Assembly (NCBI GenBank): GCA_045837725.1
Contig: JBEWZL010000216.1
Coordinates: 124,001 to 188,000 of the forward strand
Length of the DNA stretch: 64,000 nucleotides
Source of the DNA: Vermamoeba vermiformis
Lineage: Eukaryota > Tubulinea > Echinamoebida
Direction: 5' to 3'
How positions within the stretch are numbered: the stretch's first letter is position 1; every line of letters begins with the position of its first letter. The position numbers were made by a program, and so were the translations under genes. The notes beneath the pieces are model-generated. The model was not told the origin of the DNA. It searched no databases and saw only the letters and a program-made list of their open reading frames with translations. This document shows, in pieces, positions 45,828 through 58,379 of this stretch.

Positions 45828-46403
45828 TTATTACTTCTTTGTATTATTAAATAAAATTTAACTTGCCAATAGCGAAAATGAAACGTAAATTACTAAAATT
45901 AGCCAAAATTCAAAAAATATCTACACAACGATCCTTGGATAAATACGATCCTACTAAATTCATGTGATTTCATTAGGTGGTAAGCAATCAAGGTGACCTG
46001 TCAATTTTTGATCGGGATTCTTGTCTAATTTTAATTTGTGCTTTTATCTAACTGTCTTTATTTTGATTTAGAGTCACGAATTAAATTATTATCAAGTTTA
46101 CGCTTGGTTTGCCGATCTCAAAGGAATGGTAAGTTGCCAAACTACATGATCTTGGATGGACTGCTACAGTTAATTGCAGATTCATCCACCTAGGCTAAAA
46201 TCATTACGGTAATACTCATAATTACGGTGCGCTACTATATTTAGTCCAACTAAAGTTGCAAATAAGACAACGAAAACTACGAACGGCGAACAAAAACGGA
46301 TCCCTTGTGATGTGGGCACGGTTCGAAGAATATTCGTTTATTTCTATTTACAGTTGCAGGTAAAATTAGGAAGGACACGTTTATCGACGTTTAATGGACG
46401 GAT
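45828..46403. other. Spacer, 0.6 kb
   Basis: Between two small minus-strand genes. A plus-strand ATG at 45878 gives about 28 codons and then stops; donor- and acceptor-like sites occur but no consistent exon chain could be built. Confidence 0.3.
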
Positions 46404-46631
46404 CTATTGCGACTTCACTTCCTTTCTGTAGATCTTCTTGCCGGCAGTGATCATTTTCTCTTTGCTCCAATCATAAGCTTTCTTAGGGAATGTAGTTACG
46501 CATTCCCACGACACTTTGTCGAATTTTGCTTTCCACTCAGGAATGCAGAACAGCTTCTTCGTACATCCACTTTGTGGAACTTGTGTAGCCTCAGTACTCT
46601 TAGTATTCGGGTTGGTCGTATTATTTTCCAT
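46404..46631 (-). CDS. Small basic protein, unknown
   Basis: A single-exon gene of 75 residues. The N-terminal third is Asn/Thr-rich (MENNTTNPNTKSTEATQVP). The rest is Lys-rich with aromatic residues (KKLFCIPEWKAKFDKVSWEC, then KKAYDWSKEKMITAGKKIYR). There is no signal peptide or membrane helix. No family is recognised. The amphipathic Lys/aromatic pattern suggests a helix that touches membranes or nucleic acid, which is speculation. Confidence 0.45.
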   Translation of the reverse strand: MENNTTNPNTKSTEATQVPQSGCTKKLFCIPEWKAKFDKVSWECVTTFPKKAYDWSKEKMITAGKKIYRKEVKSQ

Positions 46632-47108
46632 CTGTGGGTAGTACTCTAAAGCCAGTTTTCAATGTAAGTGACAGTTTGCACGAGGCAGTTTTATGTTTTC
46701 CTCGTGAACTTAGGGCGAGTTTACGGGATGCAAACTAGCCTCACCAAGAGATTCATGCTCTTTACGATGAATTCACTATTTAATTAATTTGATACTCGGC
46801 AATGCATCTTTAGAACTTAGTGCTCCTATCACTGACTGGATCGCAGCAGGTGTTTTTTAAGGCTGCGCTGAGATTAAAAATATCAACGATGTTACGAACA
46901 ACCAACAGCCGCAATATTTACGAAAATTAATAGTATAAAATTGCCGAAGAAGCAGCCAGAGCGATTGACTAGTTTGTTCTAGAACCTATGTTCCCGAACA
47001 GTCAGCCGACGAATGTTCAACAGAAAAATCTAACTGGGGCCAATTTCTGTTTAGCAAATTTCGAGACATTAGAATACCACAGTTCTATTGTTATATTTAA
47101 TAGACAAC
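46632..47108. other. Divergent promoter region, 0.5 kb
   Basis: It separates the start of the small basic protein gene from the start of the S28 peptidase gene. No gene or repeat is seen; both promoters should lie here. Confidence 0.4.
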
Positions 47109-49741
47109 ATGCGTGCCTCGATTGCTGCTATTTTGTTGGCCATTCTGTTCGTGGATGCCGCTTTCGGTTTCTACACCGTCACTCAAATGAAGGCTAAGCA
47201 CAAGAGACGCCAAGCCTTGTTTGCCAAGCACAATTACAAGCGTGTTCCCGAACAATACTTCGAGCAAAAGTTGGATCACTTCTTGTTGCAAGATACCAGA
47301 ACTTGGAAACAACGTTATTTTATCGATACCTCTTATTGGAACGGTCAAGGTAAATTTATTTGTAATATTATTTTGATTAGATTTAATTTATTTAAATTTA
47401 TTGATTATTTTTCTAACCGTTATTTATCAATCCAGGCCCGATCTTCTTCCAAGTCGGCGGTGAAGGTGCTATCTCCGATGCTGATATTGAGTTGCTTCAA
47501 ATGAACAACTACGGTCGTACATACGGTGCTTTGCTCGTTGCTTTGGGTAAGCGATCAACCAGCCAATCCAATTTCGGTCGAAGTTTCAAACAAGAATATT
47601 TTGAGATACGAACGTTCAAATGAATTTATACTCATATGATGCTACTTTTAGAGCACAGATTTTACGGCAAGAGCCAGCCTTTCCCTGGAGATCTTTCAAC
47701 TCCCAACTTGAACTACTTGACCTCTCAACAAGCTTTGGCCGATGCTGCTACCTTTATCCGTTGGATCCAAAACCAATACAATGCTTCTAACTCTCAAGTG
47801 ATCACTTTTGGCTGCTCTTATCCTGGTAAGCAAAGCCGCTCCTGATCTTCTCGACCGTTACATGAGGCTACACATCCTCATTTAAAGATCAATTTACTTC
47901 GTCGAGCATATATACGACGTGTATATTAACGATAGATGACAGGTAACCTTGCAGCATGGTTCAGATTGAAGTACCCGACCATCACTGCGGGATCTGTTGC
48001 TTCAAGCGCTCCTGTTCAAGCTACTGCTGTAAGTACCGATTATAAGATACCTATAATACCGATTAAACAACATATATATGCAAATACGTGCATAGAAACA
48101 TGCGGTCTTAATTTCCTAAATTCCGTTTCGGATCGAGATCCTTCACAAGCGTTTGAGCAAACTTGATTTATTTTATCTGGTTCATACTAATCATATCGCT
48201 GAATAGGATATGTTCCAATACTTGGAAGTCGTCGACCGTTCTTTGGCCAACTTCACTGGTCCCAAGTGCGATCAGTTGATCCAACAAGCCACCAACCAAA
48301 TTGAGAGCATGTTGCAGACCGCTTCGGGCAAGAGACAAGTTGAGAGTAAGTATTGATATATGAGGAGGATTTATTAAGGGGATTGGGAAAGTGAAAGTAC
48401 ACTCGAAAATTCTTGCCAACGCATCCGTATTTTTTCTTCATATCGTCATTAATTGGCCTTAGTTACGTACAAATATTACACCAATATTAATCGTATTCGT
48501 TCATAGAAATGTTCAAGACTTGCGCTCCTCTCGTTGGTCCTAAGGACGTTAGCACTTTGATGTCCAATCTTATGGGCAACTGGATGGGTACCGTTCAATA
48601 CGTAAGTTACAATATGCAGTATTAAATCCATGGCATACGAAATTAGCCGCTTAATTGTTTTTTGCTCGGAGATCCGAAGTTCGCGTACTGACCTGGATCT
48701 TGCTTCTTTAGAACGATGAGAACGAGAATCCCATCGACATCAACTACTTGTGCAACATTATGACCTCTGCTGATAACGCCATGGACGGCTACGTTCAAGT
48801 CAACAACATTATGTTGGAGTCTCAAGGTCAATCCTGCCAAGATGTTTCTTACCAAGATATGGTCATGCAAATGAACTCTACTGTCGTCGACAACAACGGT
48901 GGTGTTGGTATTAGACAATGGGTCTACCAAACTTGCTTCGAGTTCGGTTACTTCCAAACTACCGGTACGCATCCAAATCTTGCCAAATCTCCGAATTTTT
49001 TTTGCTTTTGTGCCGATTCCCTTCTCATATCCTCAGTCTAACTCCTTACGTAACATACATTAATTGGATCTATTTCTTTAGACGGTGCCAACCAACCTTT
49101 CGGCAATTTGGTTCCTTTGTCCTACTACACGGATCTGTGCCGCGATGTCTACGGCCTCGAATTCATTCCTAGCCGCATTGATGACACCAACACTTACTAT
49201 GGAGGCCATGATATCCCTGCTAACGGTCCCACTAACATTTTGTTCGTCAATGGTGAGATCGATCCTTGGCACTCATTGGGCATCACTTGGGACATCAGCC
49301 CGACCTTGTTGCACATCTTGATCGATGGTAAGTGTCTAATATACTATATTTATAGTATTACTATAACGTATAATGACGTTTTAAGTCGGCTCTAGTCTAA
49401 CGGATCGCGTGATCCAAAACATTTTTGATAATCCATTCGTTGTCCTATTTATTGCTTGTTGAAGCTAATTATTAGCTTCTGTATTTCTACTATATCTATT
49501 GCTGGCTAACCCTCTATAATAACCATTCATTTATTGTACGAGCGAAACACCAGCATAGATGTTGAAACAAAACGCAATTGCCATTTTTTTAATTATTGAA
49601 TTGCGTCAAATTACTAATACTATTCGTATTATAGATACTGCTCACTGCGCCAACGTTTTGCCCGATGATGCTAGCGACCCTGCTGATCTTCGTGCCGCTC
49701 GTCAACTCACCTCCAAGATCATTGGTACTTGGTTGCACTAA
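47109..49741 (+). CDS. S28-family serine carboxypeptidase (prolyl carboxypeptidase-like)
   Basis: About nine exons, roughly 480 residues. The ATG at 47109 gives a signal peptide (MRASIAAILLAILFVDAAFG), then a likely propeptide. S28 landmarks follow in order: YFEQKLDHF, QRYFID, GPIFFQVGGEGA, ALEHRFYGKSQPF, the nucleophile motif GCSYPG, WFRLKYP, SVASSAPVQA, NGEIDPWHSLG with the catalytic Asp, and DTAHC with the catalytic His near the C-terminus. The full catalytic triad is therefore present. S28 enzymes cleave after proline in acidic compartments, so a lysosomal, phagosomal or secreted digestive role is expected. Its codon use is less AT-biased than that of its neighbours, suggesting high expression. 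The length is normal for the family. Confidence 0.93.
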
Positions 49742-49945
49742 ACTGATTCTTTTGTTCAACGAATGATAAATAAACTTACTGTTTGAGCAATAATGTCAAA
49801 GCAAATAATTTAACGAGATCTCCAGTTCCTGGGAAGCACGTGGTCCGTCCGTTATGATTATTTCGCCTAATTTTGCATTTTTATTGTGTGCGGTGCCAAC
49901 CAACATGACATTACTGTAAAGAAGGTACATAATAATAGATACATA

Positions 49946-51561
49946 ATGGAAGACATTCCTGCGATCGTAATAGATAACGGATCTGGTAAGACTTACTAAA
50001 TGAATTTACTGCGCAAATATTTTTTAAAATGCTCCTAGCAAACTATTAAATTGGTTAACGAATCAGCAAGCAAAATTAAATTACTGCGTGCTCGCCTAAA
50101 ATAAATTTTGAATTAAAGGCATAATTATGTTAAAAATTACTTCCAGTCCAACCGACGATAATTTTAATAATTAATGTAGGATATATTCGTTCTGGTTATG
50201 CGGGCGATGATGCGCCACGAAGTGTGATGCAAAATGTACTTGGATTTCCTCGTCAAATCGCTGCAATGGTCGGACATACGTACCAATCCTCGTGTAAGCT
50301 TTAAAAATAATTATTATAAACATTATTAAGCTTAATATTTAAAATTTTAACAGACGTTGGAGATGCAGCTCAAGCTTACCGAGGAATTCTTGCCTTAAGA
50401 TACCCTATTGAACACGGCTACGTTAGAGATTGGGAGGCTATGGAAACCATGCTAGAATTTGTATATGAACGAGAATTGCGCGTTAAGCCTGACGCACAAC
50501 CGTTGCTTTTAACTATTCCAACGCTAAATCCAGACAAGCAACGAGACAAATGGTACGACTCGTTATTTGAGAAGTTCGACATACCAGCAGCAAAATTGGA
50601 AATTCAGCCAATGTTATCAGTATATGCTAGCGGAAGAAACACGGCAATGGTGCTTGAGATCGGTAAATCCAAAAACCATCGTTATTTTATTTCCTATTAA
50701 CGATCATATTAAGGCGATGGTGTGATGCAAACATATCCTGTATGTAATGGATATACGATTCCTACTGCCATTACTCGATATAACTTCGGTGGACGAGATC
50801 TGACTAAACATTTGGTGAATTTGCTCCGAGAACGAGGGTACGAAAGATATAAACGGATATTTATGATTAATATATTGTTATAGGCACTATTTTGAATCAT
50901 CTTCTGACTTGGAGCAAGTAAGAATGATTAAAGAGCAGATCTGTTATGTAGCGTTGGATTTCAAGACCGAACTTGAAGCTGCTTTATGTTCCACTAGTCT
51001 CGAAAAAACGTTTGCACTCAATGATGGACATGAAATATTGCTTAGTAAGTTTAAAATCGAAATTGATAGCCCACATTCGTCGTGTGACGGCAAATATGCT
51101 TACGTAACACATCCACCGTCAGATCTGCAACTTTCAAAGCAATTGATTACGAATACAATATATTTATTGATTATATTGATACAGATAACGAACGGTTCAG
51201 AGTTGCAGAAGTGTTGTTCCAGCCGGATCTGATCGGTCGCGAAGCGCCAGGCATTCATGAGCTAGTATTCAATGCTATACAAAAATGCCCCAAGGACCTA
51301 CAAAATTCTTTTTATGGAAATGTCGTAGTGTCTGGCGGAGTATCGATGTTTCCTGGATTCGCCGATCGGCTAACTAAAGAGCTGATTAATTTAGCGCCAG
51401 CAATCAGCAAAATTAAAATAATAGCTCCTCCTGAACGTAAATTTTCCGCTTGGATCGGTGGCTCTATATTAGCTTCTTTATCGACGTACCAGCAACATTG
51501 GGTCAGCCGCGAGGAATATATGGAGTGCGGACTGTCTGGACGTCGATGTACGCCTTGGTAA
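49946..51561 (+). CDS. Divergent actin-related protein
   Basis: Seven exons, about 375 residues from the ATG at 49946. The actin fold is complete: IVIDNGSG (phosphate loop 1), [26 protein letters not shown], the second loop [24 protein letters not shown], and [19 protein letters not shown]. Several catalytic positions differ: Gln137 (rabbit muscle numbering) is Asp in [11 protein letters not shown], His161 is Gln in DGVMQ and Asp154 is Glu. The DNase-loop reads GHTYQSS. The C-terminus [12 protein letters not shown] lacks the usual KCF end. The pattern fits an orphan actin-related protein rather than a conventional filament actin or a named Arp class. Confidence 0.85.
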
Positions 51562-51875
51562 TAATCACAAGCACTCTTATTAATAATGTATTATATTAAA
51601 ATAAATCAAATTTGGCAATTTTGTAGCAGATGCTTAGTTACGAACTAGCACAGGCAGCATTCTGAAGGTTTAGCAACTTCAAGGAAGAGGTCAAGATGTT
51701 GACTCCGCACAGTTGTCACTATAGTGGTAAGTCAGTAGTCTAGTCCTTCGTCGTTGGCTGCCCAGGGTCCTAGCAGAATTTCGACGAAATTCACTGAAGG
51801 TTGCGTTTTCCGTTCACTCATTTTTGAACCGTTAAGCTACCAAAGCACTACGATCATTTATTGCATATAATAATC
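51562..51875. other. Spacer between the two actin-like genes
   Basis: 314 bp with no ORF. It probably holds the promoter of the downstream actin-like gene. Confidence 0.4.
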
Positions 51876-53876
51876 ATGGGAGAAGAGCCTCAGACTATTG
51901 TAATCGACAACGGATCATGTAAGTCCAAATTTTGTGTTCAATTCAATTTTTTTATTCTGTAATTATTAATCACAATAAATTATTATTGATATTTTTGCGT
52001 CATGACGCACAGAATGAACAATAAATTTAAAATTCCCCATCCCGAATAATTTAAGAATTCCAAAATTACGCCATCGAATGCCGTATATATCAGCAATATT
52101 ATTCTATACTTATGTCGTTATTATAATTAATTTTACGGCTTATTGGTCTATATTATTAATAAAATCTTGATCTAACGCCTTTATTTTGCAGGCACATTGA
52201 AGGCCGGTTTTGCTGGCGATGATGCTCCTCGCTCTGTATTTCCTAATATAGTAGGAAGACCACGACAAATCCCCGTAATGGTCGGGTTAGGCCAGCGCGA
52301 CTCTTGTAAGATCAGATTCGAAAATTTAAAATCTTGAAGCATTAACAATATGGCCTTAGATGTCGGTGATGAAGCACAATCACAAAGGGGACTATCAACT
52401 CTAAAATATCCTATTAACCACGGTAATTTCAAGCTTATAATTTAGATCCGGATCCGTTGCGAAGTAGTGACTTTACGCTAACTTTTATCTATTACTAGGC
52501 ATCGTTAATAACTGGGACGATATGGAAAAGATATGGCACCACACCTTCTATAATGAGCTTAGAATAGCACCTGAAGAACATTCCATTATTATTACAGAAC
52601 CCGTCTTGAACCCGAAGGCCAACCGCGAAAAAATGGCGATGATCTTGTTCGAAACTTTCGCTGTTCCTGCCATTAATATATCTATTGGTGGTGTGCTAGC
52701 ACTTTATTCCGCTGGTCGTTCTACTGGCCTTGTCGTCGAGTCAGGTAGGTCCTATCAAATTTTTCACTGAACGGTCAATATTTGGATCCGTTAAAGCTGA
52801 TTCCGGATTGGTCAAATGCTTAATTTATTATTTTTTTAATAATTTCTTAGCAAAATTAACAATTTAAACTCGTTCATATTTTGATCGATTTGGATTGCGT
52901 GGAGTGATGTTCCGAGGAACCAATCTCAATACCCAGGAAAGATTAAGGACCTAATCATACTTATTCTTAATATAGGTGACGGTGTTACATATACCATGCC
53001 TGTTTCTGAAGGACGAGCTGTTTCTAGCGCCATCAATCGAATTGATCTAGGCGGAAGAGATTTGACCACGCACTTGGTTCGATTGCTCACTGAACGAGGG
53101 TAAGTAATCTTTGCAACAATTTTTATCAAATTTATTATTAAGAAGCTGAAAACCGATCACTATGGGAAATTTGGCGGTTCACTGAACGAAATTTCTAGAT
53201 CTGATCAGTTTTTTTTCAGTGATTGAGACTAGTCTAACCTTTCTAAATATAGATACTACTTTGATACGACAGCAGACTTTGAGTGCGTGCGAGACATTAA
53301 AGAAAAGCTCAGTTACACCGCGTTTGATTTCGAACAAGATCTGCAATTGGCGCTGTGCTCTGCTTCGCTTGAAAAGTCTTATGAATTGCCTGATTGCAAT
53401 GTAATTACTATTGGTGAGTATATTTATATAGCTTTTATTTCCTTAAATGGAAAAGACAGCGTAGATATTTTTTTTCACGGATCTAATTTTTCTTTTCCTT
53501 TTTAGGCGACGAAAGATTCCGATGTACCGAGCCGATGTTCAAACCTTCCTTATTAGGCAAAGAACTTATGGGCGTTCATGAAATGGTCTACGACACCATT
53601 CAAAAAGTTGACACGGATCTGCGTCGAGACATGCAAGGCAATATTGTCTTGTCTGGCGGCAACACTATGATCACCGGATTTGCAGATCGTTTGCACAAAG
53701 AACTTACAGATTTATTGCCCGCCGGATCCATGTTAAGAATCGTTGCCCCACCTGAACGAAAATACTCGGCTTGGATCGGCGGATCGATCTTGGGCTCGTT
53801 ATCGACTATGCGTTATATGACTAAGGAAGAGTACGATGAGAACGGTCCTACTTATACTCACCAAAAATTCTTTTAG
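51876..53876 (+). CDS. Divergent actin
   Basis: Seven to eight exons, about 370 residues, start ATG at 51876 ([15 protein letters not shown]). It is closer to conventional actin than its upstream neighbour: [61 protein letters not shown] and [19 protein letters not shown]. Gln137 is replaced by Met ([11 protein letters not shown]) and His161 by Tyr ([10 protein letters not shown]), so normal ATP hydrolysis is doubtful. It ends THQKFF instead of HRKCF. The two actin-like genes are tandem and share some intron positions, which suggests duplication followed by strong divergence. Introns near 52763 and 53177 hold the TTCACTGAAC word. Confidence 0.88.
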
Positions 53877-54033
53877 AAGAATTAATCTTGTATTTTGTAC
53901 TAACGCTGTTCAATTGCTAAATTTCAATTCTAGATCTGTAGTTTAAATTCGTGTTTAAAAAAATAAATTTAATTAAATTAGATATTTCTTTAGCCGTTTA
54001 TTATATCTTCTTCCGCCCTGCACTTTATTTCTC

Positions 54034-57000
54034 CTATTGTTTATTCGATTCTGGCCAGTCTGGTAAAACCTTTCTAGTTTGCTGTGCGCCTTGCTTTTCG
54101 GTTCGCTTTTCTTCAATATGCTGTTCGTCTTCTTCAACAACTCCTCTTGCAAGTGAATTTAGGACGCTTAACGGATAAAATTTCGGTTTCACTGAGGCAA
54201 TAAGTTAGTTACGATAGCAGTGAGATTAATAAGTATTATAGACGCACAATAGGCCTCGATTGTTGGCAACATGTCAATCGGCGCTTTTCCTCGGTTATTT
54301 TTTACTGAAACCGACGCTCCTTTCTGAGAAGTAAAAAGTTGTCAGATTCAGGATCCAACGTGTTTGTGAAAGCGGATTAACCCTTTAAACTATAAGTGTT
54401 TGTTATTGACTTACCTTAAGCAGCTGAGTAATTAAAATGTCGCCGTTAGGATATTTACTGCATAGGAGTTGCAAAGGAGTGTTTCCGTCGGAGTCTTGGC
54501 AAGTCACTGAAGCACCAAGTTCGATGAGCAATCGTGCGTAACCTAAAGAAATTCGAGGAATTTCTGATATGCTAATGAATAGTAGCCGTCAGTCACTATA
54601 TATGAATAAGATATGAGGTGACTTACGCTACACTTAAGGGAGAACGAGTGGTCGCAGGATTGACGTTCAAACGGAATCCAGTAACAAATTTTCCAAAGCA
54701 ACTGAAGCTCAACGACTTGATCGCGTAATGAATTGATGTATTTCCAAAATCATCAACATTATTAAACGCTTCTATAATCTTTTTTCGTTCTTCCAACGAC
54801 TTTTTCAAAACGGCGTTGTGGATGTACTTGAAACTCGTGTCGCAGTTGATTAAATGACCGACAGATCGTCCCATGTTGTCAAGATGCGATAAATCTAAAA
54901 GATACTATTAACACTTTGTTACTAACGTTGTTGTTTAGACTTACCAATTTTGGTCACGTGATCTTCGAGCAGTACTCTGATGAGTCCTTGATTGTTAGTC
55001 AACAGTGCGTTGTGTAGCGGCGTCAGGCCTGCCTTGCTAACATGTACGACATTGGCTCCTCTCTTCAACTGGCAAGCCAAATCCTGAGTTGTGGGCATAT
55101 GTTGAGTGAATAACGCTGTTTCGCCGTGAACATTTTCAACGTTAATGTCCTCGAACGAATCTGGAATTTCACTCCAGTAATCTCTTGCAATATGAAGAAT
55201 TGTGTTATTATGAGAATCAGTGTCCTTTAAATTGCCTCCTATAAGATAATACGATGAGTGATACTTTCAATCGAGAGTACGAAAATGACGCGTGTCAAGT
55301 GTCAAAATGTCAAAATGTCATTCGACGCAATTAGAGTGCTGAGGTGAGTAACTAATTCAAAGTGTCAAAATGTCAAAATGTGTAAACACTAACCAATTGT
55401 TAAGACTTTCCATCCATTTCTCGGGTTTGCACTGGCAATCTCCATAAACGGAGTTGTCACAATAGCGTTTTGAAGATCTTCTTTGCGGAAATTGATGTCC
55501 GCTTTGTGCTTCAAAAGCATCTTCACTATCGGCGTGCTAACGTTACGGTCAGGCAAATGATGTGCCTTCCAAAGTGCGTGATCGATACCAGGTCCATAAA
55601 GATTCGGCTAATAAAACATCAATAAAGTCATTATTGTAAAAAAAAATTTTGAAGTACGTACATCCGCGCCAGCTTCTAAAAGGGATCGAACAATTGCTGG
55701 AGAAGGGTTCTGATCCAAAACTCGAAGCAATGGAGTATAGCCTTCATCGTCCATGTGATTGACGTCAAAACCAAATTCTGAAATGATTTGTGGCAGCGAA
55801 TCCACTGTGTCCTTATCCTGCGAGAGAATTGCCTTAAATAACAACGTTTTGTTTCCGCTTAGAGGCGCGTAGATATCATAGCCGTAGTCAACGAGTGCCT
55901 ATTGTAGCAATGAGAATTTAATTTTTAGTGGCGGATCTGATCTGTAACTTACATTCAATATTGCGGGAGTAAAATCCCACGGAATATTTTTTTGAAATTG
56001 AGTCATAAAATTAGATCCTGTGGCAATTAAGTTGTTCAAGAGAACTGCTAACTCTTTAGAAGACTCGATTTTTCTAAATAATAGCGAGATCCAGGTGTCA
56101 TCTTGTATGCAGTAACCAGCCTCGAGAAACACTAATGATATTTGTAATTGAGTAATTAGTGATAATGGGATTAGGTACTAACGGTTAACTAAGTTTTCAT
56201 CGCTTCTGTTGGCCACTAAATTGTATACATTACAGCCACTAAATAATTGTCAGATCCAGCGACAACGATCAATTTTTGCCTTACTTGTCTGCCTTCACTT
56301 CCAAATCGATATTCAGCGGCAATAAAATTTCTAGGAATAAATCACTGGGACGTTCTTTAAATATGATGTGGATAGGCATAACTCCGTTGTTATTCGGCGC
56401 GTGCAACAAATCACGAAAGTCATCCAGATCTGCAAATCTCTGCTTTGCAATCTCGAATAATCCGTCCGTTTTGTCTTCTGCCATCAAATGGAACACTATA
56501 ATACGTATGAAGTGTCATTAGCAATTCACTGAAAAGATTTCATGAAAGCAACTTACGAGTATCGCCGGTCGAAGTACGCATGGAAAAATCAACGTCGGCT
56601 TTACTTATGATGTGCTTTACGACATTGTTATCCCTCAATGAAGAATAGCACTCAAAGAATGTTCGGCCATTAATCTATAAGGTACAATTAATTAATCAGG
56701 GTCAAATTTTGCCGATCAAGATCGGATCTGTCTTACCATCAAATTAACATCAAGTCCCTTCGCTAATAAATAGTCCATAAATTGTTCATCGTGCATATTT
56801 TCGTCTAATATGAACGGATGAGTGCTCACGAAATTGGAATGTGGATCATGGCGAGCGTCAATGCACCGATCAAATTCTTTTGGAAACTTGTACGAGCCTA
56901 TTTCGTCTTCTAATGCAGTATAACCATTATCTAAGAGGAATCTGGCTGCTTTTAATCTTCTCCAGACAACGGCACGGCCAAATAATGACTGAAATAAAAA

Positions 57001-58065
57001 GTTTTAGATTTAGATCCAACAGTTTTTTAACTATGGCAATTACCGAAGTTTTGTATCCATAGAAGCAATATGGCTTGTTATTTTTTTTGAATTGGGCGGC
57101 GAATTCGTTCAGCTTTTCGTTATAGATCAAGTTAAACAGATCGATCACAACGTGAACGTGTAATTTTTTAGCTTGGAGGCGTAAAGCTTCAATTGTAAGG
57201 GCCTTATCTTCACAGTTTGGAATCGGTAAGTACATCTCCTATAAAATTATGCGCTTAGTTAGTTGAAACGTCAGAGATCTACATCCTAACCTCCAGATTC
57301 GGCGCAATTTCCTTGCACGACGGAATAATGCTATTCCAATCTGAAAACTTAGTGAAATTAACAGATGAAATAAATATCTTTCGGAGATTTGTCAATATCG
57401 TGTTAGGTGGCAACTGCGCGGTTAATTTGTAAGCTGCTAGCGTTTCTAGGTTCGGGAAACATTCGGCAAATTCTGCTAACGACCTCGGGACTATTTTAAT
57501 ATGTTAGTTAGATGCTTCAAAACAATTATTGCACTTACCCGTGCCACATCTGTAATGGATGACGTTTGTACGGGGAGTCATTTGGGGAGGGATTGATAAT
57601 ACGATCGTATTGTCAGTGTCTATAAACGTTCTTGCGCTGTTGATTGCGTTAACAAAGCTGATTACTTTGTTGGAGTAAAGTATCGACGAAAGATCCAGTT
57701 GCGAGATGTGACATTGAAATCCTATCCAGGAAGGATTTACTTTTTTGGCATTGGATGCATAATCTGAAAGCGATAGAACGTCGACAGGGCATTGTACGAC
57801 CAGCGCTCTTGGAAAAAAATGTCAACAAAATAAAAAATTGCAATTATTAATTGTTTAATTGTTCTAGTTACCGCCATAATTTGGACACTCGGGATATTTT
57901 TATTCTCTTTTGAAATGGAATATAACCAAGAATTATTACTTGTATCTCTGCTGGCAACTCGTCAAAATATTCTAACCCTCTCGAATCCAATACTTCTGAA
58001 CTGATAACGCTGCGGTATGTAACCTCCGCAGCTTTGGTTTTATATGTGCCCTTTCCTCTTGGCAT
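54034..58065 (-). CDS. F-box, LRR and ankyrin-repeat protein
   Basis: Around eighteen exons, about 1,000 residues, from the ATG at 58065 (MPRGKGTYKTKAAE). A clear F-box sits near the N-terminus (YFDELPAEIQVIILGYIPF, then ISRVSKLW). An LRR-like section follows (SLAEFAECFPNLETLAAYKL, ILTNLRKIFISSVNF). The rest is ankyrin repeats with HxAxxx and G.TPL cores: GYTPLLRVLDQNPSPAIVRSL, GLTPLHNALLTNNQGLIRVLL, GNTSIHYAIKSL and DGNTPLQLL. The tail is acidic and Glu/Gln-rich, ending VLPDWPESNKQ. An SCF adaptor using ankyrins to bind substrates is the likely role. One intron (55286-55383) holds GTGTCAAAATG microrepeats. Exact exon edges were not all checked. Confidence 0.75.
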
Positions 58066-58379
58066 TGTTGCTGCAGGCGCAAAATTTAAATGAAAATTGC
58101 AGTTTTGGCGGCAAGTTTTGATCAGATCTTTTATGACACGTGCGACAGAATTTCTTAAGATAAAAATCAATTAACAAAATATTAGTATAACCATTATAAG
58201 AAATTTTTTTACAAGCGATATCAGGAATTAAGCTTTGAAATACCAAGTACCGCCAATTACGATCCAAGATCAATTCGTCAGAAACTGACACTTTAAAACA
58301 AAATAAAAGCGAGCATTAATAACGAATTGATTTTTCAATATTTTAAAGATTGAATTTAAAAATACAAACAGGTGTTTTT
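58066..58379. other. Spacer, 314 bp
   Basis: Between the start of the F-box/ankyrin gene and the end of the Rho regulator gene. It includes an imperfect TGACACGTGCGACA site at about 58135. No gene is supported. Confidence 0.35.
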
